This document shows, piece by piece, positions 1 to 12,541 of a stretch of 64,000 nt of DNA (position 1 is the first letter of the stretch; the number at the start of each line of letters is the position of its first letter). The translations under genes were made by a program, and so were the position numbers. Origin of the DNA: Begonia masoniana (taxonomy: Eukaryota; Streptophyta; Magnoliopsida; Cucurbitales; Begoniaceae); NCBI GenBank assembly GCA_022432975.1, contig CM039510.1:8710414-8774413 (forward strand). Direction: 5' to 3'. Below the pieces are notes generated by a model. It was not told where the DNA came from. It saw only the letters and a program-made list of their open reading frames with translations, and searched no databases.

Positions 1-262
1 TTGAAACTTTTTTTACATGTTTACTACATTATGGGTAGATAATAGACAAATTGTCGTAATTTTTTAAAACTTGTATGATTTATTATAATAGTTTTATAAA
101 ATATTAAAATAAAATTACAATAAATTTTACATGTGTTAAAAAGTAACAAAACTTTTCAGATTATCTTCTCACTAAGTAGTGAACATGTGGTAGAAATTTC
201 AACTGAATTTAATATTGTTTGGTAATTTTAAAATGAGGGTTTAAAAAAATTGTTGATAAAAG
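1..262. other. AT-rich intergenic DNA, no feature seen
   Basis: Strongly AT-rich, with no ORF, repeat or splice signal that can be supported. Confidence 0.6.
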
Positions 263-750
263 TAGAGGTGTGCAAACCGAACCGGAACCGATGAACCGAA
301 CCGAAACAGGTGAAATAGGTTCGGTTCGGATCGGTTTTGACCATTTAGAAACCGATCTTCGGTTTCATTTTGTAGGAACCGCTTAATTAGGTTCGGTTTT
401 CGGTTTGGATCGGTCAAAACCGATACAAACCGAACCGAACTGGTTTTGCACAAAAAAATTTTAATTATTAAAAAAAAAAAAAAAAAATAAAGAATCTTTT
501 TAATAATTAAAATTACTTTTGTTATGATATTACTTTTATTTCCTAAAAGGATTTATTGTAATTTTGACTTTACTTTTCGTTTTTTATTCTTCTAATACAT
601 TTTTTTTTATATTTGACTATATATCTAATTGTTTTTTATCTTCTCCAATTTAAATTTATATTATTTAAATTTTTAGAAAATAAGTTGTAGAACCGAAACC
701 GAACCGGAACCGAACTGAAACTTTCGGTTCGGTTCCGGGTCGGTTCAATC
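263..750. repeat. GGTTCGG-rich dispersed repeat, possibly a hAT-type non-autonomous element
   Basis: Two blocks (about 263-450 and 685-747) are made of short GGTTCGG/CCGAACC words on both strands and flank an AT-rich centre. The left edge begins TAGAGGTGTGCA, resembling the TAGGGGTGTGCA-type ends known from plant hAT-derived MITEs. A matching right terminal inverted repeat is not visible, so the element is incomplete or the assignment is wrong. ORFs across it are low-complexity and not credible proteins. Confidence 0.5.
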
Positions 751-1200
751 TATTATCTCTCGGATTGTTTGATATCCAAACTCCGAGTTAACAAAACTAA
801 ATTTCAAAAATTGATCTTTTTTGGGCAGATAAGGGCATTTCCAAAGCGATACAGTCTCAATATTAATGGCGTCGGAGTATCGAGCTTCATCGTTCTTGCA
901 GAAACCTGAGCTGTGCAGTGTGTGCCTCGATCGATCGATTTTCAGCTTCGGCCAGTGAAGCTCCTCACCACGCCATCGAACATTGAGTGGACTACTGGTT
1001 GGCCCTTTCTGCCTTTGAAACTCGGACTTCGGCAATTCTGCCCTAACCTCCGTACTCAGCGAAAGCTGGAAGAAATTTAGGCGTTCCTCACACTTCCGAC
1101 TTTTTACCGTATTTGACGCTGATCGTCCTTGCGTTAGAGCACTCAGGGAACGCTCCATATCGTCGCTTATCCAATCGTCTCCCCACAATTGAGTTGCCAA
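745..1200 (-). CDS. hypothetical protein, possibly a first exon or degraded gene
   Basis: A minus-strand open frame of 151 codons starts with MATQLWGDDW. I do not recognise the family. The first 110 residues have a mixed, non-repetitive composition compatible with coding DNA. The C-terminal 20 residues are read from the edge of the GGTTCGG repeat, so either the natural end was lost or the true exon ends earlier at an unseen splice site. It is divergent from the dehydrogenase gene, with about 1.3 kb between them. No signal peptide, membrane segment or known motif is visible. It may simply be a chance ORF. Confidence 0.25.
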   Translation of the reverse strand: MATQLWGDDWISDDMERSLSALTQGRSASNTVKSRKCEERLNFFQLSLSTEVRAELPKSEFQRQKGPTSSPLNVRWRGEELHWPKLKIDRSRHTLHSSGFCKNDEARYSDAINIETVSLWKCPYLPKKDQFLKFSFVNSEFGYQTIREIID

Positions 1201-2528
1201 CCCCCGGCGTTGTGACGGTAGGATTCCTCGCCCTCGGTCTTGAAATGTTCTACAATTAGTGAGCTAACTTAATGCCTGCTGTTTATGGTGAGAATGTTAG
1301 AAGCCTTTTGCTTAAAAAACAAAGCAATTTTGAAATTTGACGTTGATGGAAGAAAAACGAAGAGCGAAGAAGAGAGTATGATCGAAATAAAATAGTTTCA
1401 TGCTTAAGGAAAACTACTTTCGTTTCTGCAAGTTTGTTGGTGGAGTTATTTGCTCACCATTGCTGACATTTCTGGATCGTCTCTGACGAAGTAAAAGTAG
1501 TCAATTTCCTGGTTGCAGAGTTAGCATTTGTTTTTTAAATTTGTTACTTTGGTCATTTTTCTAGTCTTAAGCAAATTATGTGGAGTTTTTCCATAGTAGT
1601 TCCGGCAAAGTGGAAAGCATCGAGCTCGTCTTCCTCACTATCAATAATTTCAATGGTTCATAGATTTACTCAAATTAAGGTGATGTGGTGGGAATCAACA
1701 TTCAATAGGGCACAAGTTTTGCAAATCTTTTCCTAGCTCTTTCACATTCATCAGTAATTTCTGAAAAATTCAACCCAATCCAAAAACACCTGCTTCTGCA
1801 GCTTTTTCAGCTTCTCCTCGACAAGATTGTTCTTGAGAGACTCATGGCAGTTTCACCATGTTCTCCCCTGTAAACGTTGATTTTTTTTCATTTCCCTTTA
1901 ATTTTTCAAAATATAACTTTTTGATTTGGCATTTGTTACGTGATATAGTAGGGAAAATGATCTGATTTTCTTGTTTAGGTTCTCTGTGCTTGAAATCCAA
2001 GCTTATTTCTGTGTAATTTAGGGAGTCAGATCTAATTTCATTATTCTAGTCCATGCGGGAAGTTTGAAATTAAACTTATATTAGTTTAAAAGTTTGTTGC
2101 AAATGCAGTTTTTTGGTCTGCAGCACTATATTGATGGATGAAATGTGCATAAGAATGGGAGAGATGTACAAAAAATGCACAATAACACAAACAATCAACG
2201 CAACTGGGATTCAAAGTTTGCATTCCAATTATGAAGTCTTTTTTCTTATACTGCTGACTTGGGATGGAACAGAGGGATCCCAATGGAAGTTGTGTTAAAA
2301 GTAGGATAATGCGATGCATTTCTTAAAGTTCAGTAGTTGCATTGATTCCTTCTTTTATAAATGGTGGTTCTAATATGTCTACGGTTTTCCATTTAAAATA
2401 TCAACAGTTTATGATGCTCCAAAATAATAGTTTTGTGACATTATCATTGCAGATTAATTATTTGTTCCAAAATTATCTGATTGCATCTAGGTTTATTAAT
2501 CTAACGCTGCTATGAATGATGAAGGTAA
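1201..2528. other. intergenic region; probable promoter and 5' UTR of the dehydrogenase gene
   Basis: No ORF of note. The region separates the minus-strand hypothetical ORF from the plus-strand dehydrogenase gene, so it should hold the dehydrogenase promoter and 5' UTR. I could not fix a TATA box or 5' UTR exon with confidence. Confidence 0.4.
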
Positions 2529-5500
2529 ATGATGAATGAGTTACAGGAGACCTGGCAATTTTTCTGGTCCATAGAGTTTTGGAGAATGTCAGTGCTGTGG
2601 ACTCTTTCTCTTATCTACTCATACGCAGTCCTATTCTTGCAAAGCTTTTTGTCTCTCTTAATTCCATGGAGGAAAAATCAGTCACAATCTGCTAAGTTTT
2701 GTACTTCTACGGGACTGAGCTCAAGACCGATCTGCATAGTTACCGGCGTATGTGTTTTTGAAATTGTTTCTTCAATCAAATCAAAAGCTTCTTTTTTTGA
2801 ATTTTATGTACATAACTGCTGAAATTTAAACTTTATAATGAGACAGGCTACATCTGGTTTGGGTGCTGCCACTGCTCTTGCACTTTCTAAGCATGGCTTC
2901 TATGTTGTTCTTGGTCTGTGCTAATTCCTTTCCTGCTTCAATTCCTTGCTAAGCTAGATGAGGTTCTTCTTCAACTTATCAAAAATATATTTCATTGAGT
3001 CACGTGCATTGACTGCTATAGTATTTTATCAAATATGAATGAAAGTGAAATATTTTATTTTGGGCAAATTTTACCTTCCAAATTTGGAACTGAAACTTAA
3101 TCCATTCAATTTTTTTCGCTGTTATCGTAATGATAGTTTTCTTCTTTGAGGTCAAATATTTCTTAGAACATTAGTGTGGTCAGTTGTAGATCTCATCTTA
3201 TTGATTAAAAAACTTCAGATTGTGCATATCAATCTAGTAAAGAAACTTTTACAAACTAGGAAAATATTGAAACTTACATGAAATTAGTCCCTTGACTATG
3301 GATTCAATCAATTTTGAATTTAAAATTGTGCCACCTTTGTCATTCAAACAACTTGCCAAAAATTGTTTAATATTTTTATTATAAATAATGATCTTTAATA
3401 AATAAAGTTAAAGTTCTAGATAAAGGCGTCCTTGATTCAAATTCTGTGTTTGTGCTGGACTGTGATTATAAGCATGTTGTGTAAGCTATTTCTATTATAT
3501 GTTGCACTTCAATCTGTTGATATGTATGTCTTTGCAGCTGCTCGTTCACCCCATCTTTTGTCCAAGGTATGCCTATTGAATCTAAGTACTTTCATAAAAT
3601 AATGCTGCACTGCTTTTAACTTGATTTTTTTTCGTTGTTATGTATTTTGTTACCCATATTTCCAGACTATGGAGAAGATGAAGGATCAGAACAAGGATGC
3701 CCTTGTCAAAGCCTTTCAGGTTGATCTCTCATCTTTCGAGTCAATAGTTAATTTTAGAAACTCCTTTGAACAATGGCTTCAGAAGTCAGAAATGCACCCT
3801 TCTGTGCAACTCTTGATAAACAATGCTGGGATATTGGCCACATCGTCGCGATTCACATCTGAGGGCTATGATCTGTAATTATCTTCTTTCACTCTTTTGT
3901 TTATCACATAAACATGAAATAGTTCTACAACTGTTTTTGGATTAAAGTTGTAATTCATTCTAATTGCCACAATTTTATGAAAACTAACTTGAGCATGTGC
4001 CTATACTTGTGTCTTAATGAATTAACTAACTAGTCTATCAAAAGTCTAGTGCTTTCAAAGATTGGTGTACTGCGTTCTCAATAGTCTTTTTATTCTGTAG
4101 AGTAATGGCTACAAATTATATTGGCCCGTTCTGTTTGACCAAACTTCTACTGCCACTTATGAAGAACAGTCCTATTCCATCTCGAGTTTTGAATGTCACA
4201 TCCTTTACGCATAGAAGTGGTAAGAATATTCTGATATTTGTACATCAATCAAAATTGTCAGTTTAACAATGGTGAAGCTGATTTATTATATATTTCATTG
4301 CAATATACTGTCTCCAATGTGGGAATGCTTTTTTGAAGTTTGTTTATTAATTCAATAGATGCTACGGAAAGAAAGTTTTGATCAACTAAGGGGATTTTGT
4401 AAATACTTAACTTATCATTACAGATAGGAGGATGATTTATTTTCGAAAATAGAGTATTTGGTGATAAATTTTCCCTGCATGAGCACTTTTTTCGTTTAGT
4501 TCTTAATGTACAGGTCAACAAAGAAACTGTATCTGGTAAACAGTTCAGTGAATTTACACATTACCCTTGTGCTTATTCCTACGAGTATTCAAAATGTAAG
4601 TCATAGATCCAGTTAAGATAATGTTAAAGGTTTTTTTTTTTTTTTTTAATTTAGTTTCTCACCAGCAGTTTTCATTTTTATTTTCTAGTGTGTTTACTCC
4701 TATTCTCCTATGAACTTCATCGACGACTTCTATTAGGAGAATCTCATCACCTTACCATTAAGTAAGTGTTTCATTGTGTTCTTTATTTCCCCCAAAAAGA
4801 TTGACGATTATCTTACGTTCTTTGTCATAAAACTATCTTTCAGTGTCGCAGATCCTGGAGTAGTAAAAACTAACATAATGCGGGAACTTCCGATCTGTCT
4901 TTCGTCAATGGCATTTACTGTCTTGAATTGTCTTAGACTTTTGCAGTCGCCTCAAGATGGGATCAGCTCAATTTTGGATGCAGTTTTTGCCCCACCTGTA
5001 ATTCACTCTTTCTCTCTTCATTTACTGTCACTTGTGAAAGATAGTATGCATTAACTTTTCCTATGAGATAATCTACATGATGAGTAATTGACTTTAGTTG
5101 TTCTTTGTCTTTTGACTCTCATAATCAACTTAAGTTATTTCTTTGTCCTTTAATTCTCTTAACTTTGATGTATATACAGTTTGTATTAGATATGGTTATA
5201 TTCTTTTTTTTTTATCTTTTTTGATGACCAAAATTACTTGATTTAAATGGCTTGTTCAGAAAAGAAATACGAGATGACTTAAAAAATTGAAAAAAACTGA
5301 AAAGTGAAGAAATTTAGTTTTTCCCAACTCGAAAACTAGAAAACAATTTCGAAAGGAGATAATTTTTTCTTGAATTATTTTCATTTTCAATGAGAATATC
5401 TTATCTTTCTGTTTGTTGACTTTTGCTTTTATACATTTTGTTTCTTATAACAATAAAGAAAACACTATTTTGATTGTTATAAAAAATATATTGTTTCATG

Positions 5501-5856
5501 GAATGATGTCTGAAAATATGTTTCAATATCCTATCTTCAACTAATAGCCGTTTTGGTGCTATTAAAGTGGTGGGACGTTTCTACTTCATGTAAAATTTTC
5601 ATTCTTGTGTTTCAATAATGCAGTCTAAATAGTTTGTTGAGGCAAAATGTGAGAATTCATGAAGATAAAACAAATGGGCTGGCTGATGTTTTTTTTTTTT
5701 CAGAAAACATCTGGGGTGTACTTTTTTGGTGGAAATGGTAGGACTTTGAACTCATCAAGACTCTCGTATAACTTGGAACTTGCAGAATTGCTGTGGAATA
5801 CCTCATGCAATCTGCTTTTCGAGTCACAGCTTTTTTCAGGTTCTTTCTTAGGCTGA
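2529..5856 (+). CDS. short-chain dehydrogenase/reductase (SDR), membrane-anchored, nine exons
   Basis: Likely an NAD(P)(H)-dependent oxidoreductase of the classical SDR fold, similar to plant proteins annotated as retinol-dehydrogenase-like or DHRSX-like. Exons read as 2529-2747, 2847-2913, 3538-3566, 3666-3874, 4101-4219, 4500-4595, 4689-4761, 4844-4997 and 5704-5856. All introns are GT-AG, phases are consistent, and the CDS is 1,119 nt (372 residues). An N-terminal hydrophobic stretch (about 19-47) suggests a membrane anchor. The cofactor motif TGATSGLG is at residues 72-79 and NNAG at 157-160. The catalytic Ser lies in LNVTSF, and the YxxxK pair is Y242/K246. ADPGVVKTN follows near residue 272. 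ATGATG at 2529 gives two adjacent possible starts. Exon 6 uses the acceptor at 4498-4499, since the later AG at 4513-4514 breaks the frame. The true substrate is unknown. Confidence 0.88.
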
Positions 5857-7035
5857 CATTGTAGTACAACCTTTTATCTACAATAATGCGTCAAATATTA
5901 TACGTGATTGTGGAATTAGAAAAAAAAAAAAAAAAAAAAAGACAACCATTAACTTATTATAACATCACATGTTTCATGATATGAGCAATTATTGATTGTC
6001 CAGTCTCTTTTTCTCTCTAAATTTTGTAATTTTGTTTTTTCAATTTTAATGGCTTCCATATTTTTAAATTTTATTAATATTGCCTGATGAAGTGATGATA
6101 CCTCTATCTAAATTATAAGTTAATTCGAGAGAAAAATAAATAAAAATTAGATTTGAGGACTTTAGCTTTGTCCATCAAATTGAAAAGGTAGACATATTTA
6201 TCCACTTTGCTATGAGAAGTTTTATAATATTATTTGACATGATGTACTTAGAAAGTATAGCCTGTGTAATTTCACTTGTCGCAAGGATTTTAGTTTGCTT
6301 GTTTCTTTCGTCCCATCCTAAAGCATGAGTGAAGAAACTCGTGATATGTAAGTGTGGCTACACATTGGCTTGAACTCCAAAATCAATTATTTTGAAGAAA
6401 ATAGACCCTTAATTTAAGTTCAAACTCATACTTAGTTTGAAGGTTACAATTGAAACTGAAGAATATCTCTTTGAGATGAATAAAATTATGTCCAAAGCAT
6501 ATACAATACTTTTTATGCTTTCCTTGATATAATTGTGAGTAATTATGTCTACACAAAATTAAACCACTGCGAATCTAGTAATAAATGAAAGCAGAAATTT
6601 CTGATTCTTACCCAATTCCCCCTCGACTTTCTCAGCACAGTTTCCAGCATAAAGAATTTCCTTTTCTCAGTTAATTCTTGGGTATTGTTAATTTCCTTTC
6701 CGAACCAGAAGAATCGAATTTAATGGTGAGTTTCAACCCACCCCGAGTAGAATCGCACCTCCATTAAAAAAATTCATCCGAACTCTACCACCGAATGACC
6801 GAAGTTTCAGAGCCTAGCGAGACTCGCCGAACCATGTCGACAACGCCCGGAAGACCCTTCTCCGATGATTTCTCAGTCGACCCATCGGCGTACAATCGTA
6901 GAACCACGCTCTGGTACGAACCTAGGAACCACCTTCCTTCAAGCAACTGGACTCAATAAGGCGAGAAGGTGAGAAAATGTCGAGGTTGGATCTAAGCGAA
7001 CAAGAAAATGGTACAGTACAGAGAAGAAAGGAGAG
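5857..7035. other. AT-rich intergenic DNA
   Basis: Downstream of the dehydrogenase stop. It holds the probable 3' UTR, a short A run at 5919-5940 and no convincing gene. Positions 6790-6960 are more GC-balanced but contain no ORF that I can support. Confidence 0.5.
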
Positions 7036-7749
7036 GTGTGGTCAGAGATAACAAAGATGGAAGCATCAATTCGAAATGGCAGTCTTGTGGATGATTTTGA
7101 AAACAGAAAAAAATTTCAAAGTTCCATTACCAGTCCTCACGCCTCTGCTGAAGTTCCATTACCAGTCCTTAATGGCAATAAGGAAGAAGGAGATTTGAAG
7201 ATGGGAGCAGGGAGGAGACTTCCTCTTGTGAGAATAGTACGGGGAAGGCAAAACAAGAGGTAGAAGTTGGCGCGGTCCGGTTCGGTACTGGAATTGAGAC
7301 CGCACTGCCATTTTCGGGACTGAATTTTCAGTCCCAAACCCGGACCGCGAGGGAGTCTGTCCGGTCCCGATTCCGATCGTGATATTAATTTTTTTTAATT
7401 CACAAAATTTGAAAATAAATCGGAATAAAAAATGAAACGATTGTAAGAAAAATCGGCAATAGCTAAAAAATACCTATTCACTGACACAACAAAATAATAT
7501 CAATTCTAAACCCAACAATTAAATAACACAAAAATATATATTTATTGTCAAAAATTCTAAACATGATAATGTCAATATATCCTAAACATCTGATGGCAAA
7601 CAAGAACAAGAAAATATAAAAATAACAAATACCATGGACCAGTTCGGTCCTAGTTCTTCGAGATTTTGCATCGTGGACCATGGACTGGACGTGGATCACG
7701 AGTTTTGGAATTTGGAAACTATTCTCCGAACCGTCCCTCATGCAGAACC
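7036..7749. other. weak ORF followed by GGTCCGG-type low-complexity repeat
   Basis: A 75-codon plus-strand ORF (7036-7263) shows no recognisable domain. Positions 7268-7372 and 7630-7745 are rich in GGTCCGGTTCGG-like words on both strands, flanking AT-rich DNA. This is the same layout as the repeat at 263-750, and it probably marks another non-autonomous element. The LTR of element A starts immediately after it. Confidence 0.35.
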
Positions 7750-8248
7750 TGTAACACCCGGCATTTTTGCCTATCAAATTATTCCCCGAATATGTAAACG
7801 GAATTTCTCCGATATTAATGCAATGATTGTTTTTAATAAGATTGTCGATGTGTTTAATCGAACGAGGGTGATTCGTGAGACCGAATTGATTAAACTAAAT
7901 AATGATTTAGTTAAAAATCAATGAAAGGGCAAATTAGGAAGAAATTAAGGTTGGTGGGAGAAGTCAAATGGATGATTGACACTTGGCAAACTTGTGGAAG
8001 AAGACAAGCCATGTATTCCATTTCCTTCTCTTCCTCCTACGTGAGACATTTTCCTCTCTGCTCTCTCTCATTTTCCTCTCTGCTTCTCTCTTTCGGTTGA
8101 AGAAAACCAACGCAAGGGTTTCTTCCTTCTCTGATTTTCCTCCTGCTTTTCGGTCTAAGGTAATCATCTTAGATAGAAAACGATTTTTAGTTTATTTATG
8201 TGCTAGTTTCGTGATGTTTAGGGTTATGTCCGTTTATGCATGCTATAG

Positions 8249-8301
8249 GTTCGTGAACCACAGTGCTCGTGCGTTCAAGCTTGCTGCATTTCGGACCACA
8301 G
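8249..8301 (+). other. putative LTR micro-exon of element A
   Basis: 53 nt lie between GCTATAG| and CAG|GTAAGTTC. The position and layout match micro-exons in the LTRs of B, C1, D and E, although the sequence is barely similar. Splicing is inferred only from the sites. Confidence 0.45.
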
Positions 8302-8656
8302 GTAAGTTCATGCGTATATGTTGGCCCTTAAGGCCCTACGTGCACGGAGGTACTAAGGTCTTGGTTTGGGTAGTTAGGGTTGCAGGTTAGTTTTGAGTAA
8401 ATCCTGTTCTGTACCATGTCTGTCTTTATTCTGTCTCCTGTACATGTTAAAGTTTTGCACCATATTCTGTGCATGCATACAAGTTTTTCTGAAAAATCAT
8501 GTAAATGTTTTTGAGCACCAATTGTGAAGTAAGGAAAGTTAAAACCTGTAATGTAATGTACGTTAAGTGTGGATGAGGACTGGCATCCTGTTATGTACGT
8601 CCCGTTATGTCCTGTTTGGCATGTCTCCTGTTGCGCCAGCTCCTCTTCCCACGTAT

Positions 8657-11600
8657 GGTCATCCGGTTACTGTTCACAATTTGGTCATCCGGTTACTGTT
8701 CACAATTTGGTCATCCGGTTACTGTTCACAATTTGGTCATCCGGTTACTGTTCACAATTTGGTCATCCGGTTACTGTTCACAATTTGGTCATCCGGTTAC
8801 TGTTCACAATTTGGTCATCCGGTTACTGTTCACAATTTGGTCATCCGGTTACTGTTCACAATTTGGTCATCCGGTTACTGTTCACAATTTGGTCATCCGG
8901 TTACTGTTCACAATTTGGTCATCCGGTTACTGTTCACAATTTGGTCATCCGGTTACTGTTCACAATTTGGTCATCCGGTTACTGTTCACAATTTGGTCAT
9001 CCGGTTACTGTTCACAATTTGGTCATCCGGTTACTGTTCACAATTTGGTCATCCGGTTACTGTTCACAATTTGGTCATCCGGTTACTGTTCACAATTTGG
9101 TCATCCGGTTACTGTTCACAATTTGGTCATCCGGTTACTGTTCACAATTTGGTCATCCGGTTACTGTTCACAATTTGGTCATCCGGTTACTGTTCACAAT
9201 TTGGTCATCCGGTTACTGTTCACAATTTGGTCATCCGGTTACTGTTCACAATTTGGTCATCCGGTTACTGTTCACAATTTGGTCATCCGGTTACTGTTCA
9301 CAATTTGGTCATCCGGTTACTGTTCACAATTTGGTCATCCGGTTACTGTTCACAATTTGGTCATCCGGTTACTGTTCACAATTTGGTCATCCGGTTACTG
9401 TTCACAATTTGGTCATCCGGTTACTGTTCACAATTTGGTCATCCGGTTACTGTTCACAATTTGGTCATCCGGTTACTGTTCACAATTTGGTCATCCGGTT
9501 ACTGTTCACAATTTGGTCATCCGGTTACTGTTCACAATTTGGTCATCCGGTTACTGTTCACAATTTGGTCATCCGGTTACTGTTCACAATTTGGTCATCC
9601 GGTTACTGTTCACAATTTGGTCATCCGGTTACTGTTCACAATTTGGTCATCCGGTTACTGTTCACAATTTGGTCATCCGGTTACTGTTCACAATTTGGTC
9701 ATCCGGTTACTGTTCACAATTTGGTCATCCGGTTACTGTTCACAATTTGGTCATCCGGTTACTGTTCACAATTTGGTCATCCGGTTACTGTTCACAATTT
9801 GGTCATCCGGTTACTGTTCACAATTTGGTCATCCGGTTACTGTTCACAATTTGGTCATCCGGTTACTGTTCACAATTTGGTCATCCGGTTACTGTTCACA
9901 ATTTGGTCATCCGGTTACTGTTCACAATTTGGTCATCCGGTTACTGTTCACAATTTGGTCATCCGGTTACTGTTCACAATTTGGTCATCCGGTTACTGTT
10001 CACAATTTGGTCATCCGGTTACTGTTCACAATTTGGTCATCCGGTTACTGTTCACAATTTGGTCATCCGGTTACTGTTCACAATTTGGTCATCCGGTTAC
10101 TGTTCACAATTTGGTCATCCGGTTACTGTTCACAATTTGGTCATCCGGTTACTGTTCACAATTTGGTCATCCGGTTACTGTTCACAATTTGGTCATCCGG
10201 TTACTGTTCACAATTTGGTCATCCGGTTACTGTTCACAATTTGGTCATCCGGTTACTGTTCACAATTTGGTCATCCGGTTACTGTTCACAATTTGGTCAT
10301 CCGGTTACTGTTCACAATTTGGTCATCCGGTTACTGTTCACAATTTGGTCATCCGGTTACTGTTCACAATTTGGTCATCCGGTTACTGTTCACAATTTGG
10401 TCATCCGGTTACTGTTCACAATTTGGTCATCCGGTTACTGTTCACAATTTGGTCATCCGGTTACTGTTCACAATTTGGTCATCCGGTTACTGTTCACAAT
10501 TTGGTCATCCGGTTACTGTTCACAATTTGGTCATCCGGTTACTGTTCACAATTTGGTCATCCGGTTACTGTTCACAATTTGGTCATCCGGTTACTGTTCA
10601 CAATTTGGTCATCCGGTTACTGTTCACAATTTGGTCATCCGGTTACTGTTCACAATTTGGTCATCCGGTTACTGTTCACAATTTGGTCATCCGGTTACTG
10701 TTCACAATTTGGTCATCCGGTTACTGTTCACAATTTGGTCATCCGGTTACTGTTCACAATTTGGTCATCCGGTTACTGTTCACAATTTGGTCATCCGGTT
10801 ACTGTTCACAATTTGGTCATCCGGTTACTGTTCACAATTTGGTCATCCGGTTACTGTTCACAATTTGGTCATCCGGTTACTGTTCACAATTTGGTCATCC
10901 GGTTACTGTTCACAATTTGGTCATCCGGTTACTGTTCACAATTTGGTCATCCGGTTACTGTTCACAATTTGGTCATCCGGTTACTGTTCACAATTTGGTC
11001 ATCCGGTTACTGTTCACAATTTGGTCATCCGGTTACTGTTCACAATTTGGTCATCCGGTTACTGTTCACAATTTGGTCATCCGGTTACTGTTCACAATTT
11101 GGTCATCCGGTTACTGTTCACAATTTGGTCATCCGGTTACTGTTCACAATTTGGTCATCCGGTTACTGTTCACAATTTGGTCATCCGGTTACTGTTCACA
11201 ATTTGGTCATCCGGTTACTGTTCACAATTTGGTCATCCGGTTACTGTTCACAATTTGGTCATCCGGTTACTGTTCACAATTTGGTCATCCGGTTACTGTT
11301 CACAATTTGGTCATCCGGTTACTGTTCACAATTTGGTCATCCGGTTACTGTTCACAATTTGGTCATCCGGTTACTGTTCACAATTTGGTCATCCGGTTAC
11401 TGTTCACAATTTGGTCATCCGGTTACTGTTCACAATTTGGTCATCCGGTTACTGTTCACAATTTGGTCATCCGGTTACTGTTCACAATTTGGTCATCCGG
11501 TTACTGTTCACAATTTGGTCATCCGGTTACTGTTCACAATTTGGTCATCCGGTTACTGTTCACAATTTGGTCATCCGGTTACTGTTCACAATTTGGTCAT

Positions 11601-12118
11601 CCGGTTACTGTTCACAATTTGGTCATCCGGTTACTGTTCACAATTTGGTCATCCGGTTACTGTTCACAATTTGGTCATCCGGTTACTGTTCACAATTTGG
11701 TCATCCGGTTACTGTTCACAATTTGGTCATCCGGTTACTGTTCACAATTTGGTCATCCGGTTACTGTTCACAATTTGGTCATCCGGTTACTGTTCACAAT
11801 TTGGTCATCCGGTTACTGTTCACAATTTGGTCATCCGGTTACTGTTCACAATTTGGTCATCCGGTTACTGTTCACAATTTGGTCATCCGGTTACTGTTCA
11901 CAATTTGGTCATCCGGTTACTGTTCACAATTTGGTCATCCGGTTACTGTTCACAATTTGGTCATCCGGTTACTGTTCACAATTTGGTCATCCGGTTACTG
12001 TTCACAATTTGGTCATCCGGTTACTGTTCATAATTTGGTCATCCGGTTACTGTTCACACATTTGGTCATCCGGTTACTGTTCACAATTTGGTCATCCGGT
12101 TACTGTTCATAATTTAGT
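8657..12118 (+). repeat. 26-bp minisatellite, about 133 copies
   Basis: The unit is GGTCATCCGGTTAC followed by TGTTCACAATTT. Copies are essentially identical until the last few, which carry point changes and a small insertion. Because 26 is not a multiple of 3 and the unit lacks plus-strand stops, all three forward frames stay open; these long ORFs are not proteins. The unit resembles the array at 53395-53650 read on the minus strand (CCGGTCACTGTTCAC). Confidence 0.95.
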
Positions 12119-12385
12119 CATCCGCCCAATTATTAATTCAGTCATCCGCCCCAGTCATCCGCCCCAGTCATCCACCTCACGTCTTCCACTGTATGATTTC
12201 CAGTCTTTGTTTATTTATTTTACTTTTATTTTAATTTATTTTATCTTATGTCATCCATTTTAAATGTTCGTGAGTTTTAAAAAGTCGAAAAAAAAAAATA
12301 GTTATCCCCGTTTTCTGTAAATGTCCCGGAGTGATGGCTTGGTTCTCGGATCCCGATCGGGTCTGGTTTTGGGTCATCACAGTTA

Positions 12386-12396
12386 TGGTATCAGAG
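12386..12396 (+). other. primer-binding site of element A (initiator tRNA-Met)
   Basis: TGGTATCAGAG, complementary to the 3' end of plant initiator tRNA-Met, lies a few bases after the LTR end at 12381. Confidence 0.85.
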
Positions 12397-12541
12397 AGAA
12401 CAAGGTTTTAAACCGATTCTGTGAAATGTCGACTGGAGGCAACCCGCCACGTGAGATCGCTCCACCAACTGTAAGTGTTTAAGTTACTGTACTTGTTTTG
12501 TTTATTAAGTTATGTTCATATTTCGTATAGGATTTTCTAGA

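Larger units (their letters stand above)
7750..12381 (+). mobile_element. element A, 5' LTR (Ty3/gypsy), 4.6 kb
   Basis: Starts TGTAACACCCGG, the usual start of plant chromovirus LTRs, and ends ...TCATCACA just before a tRNA-Met primer site. The leader has a CT-rich first exon-like part, a 5' splice-like site at 8159|8160 (TAAG|GTAATC), a 3' splice-like site at 8248|8249, a 53-nt micro-exon and a second 5' site CAG|GTAAGT at 8301|8302. Most of the length is the 26-bp array. No intact 3' LTR of A is visible. Confidence 0.8.

Noticed and set aside
2086..2319. Overlapping small ORFs upstream of the dehydrogenase (both strands)
   Set aside because: Short, mutually overlapping, no homology recognised, and lying in the probable promoter or 5' UTR.
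7036..7263. 75-codon ORF as a real gene
   Set aside because: No motif, no supporting splice structure, and the flanks are repeat-like; kept only as a note in the spacer entry.
8567..12263. Open frames of about 1,150-1,220 codons in all three forward frames
   Set aside because: They are produced by a stop-free 26-bp unit; there is no independent coding signal and frames interchange with each array period.
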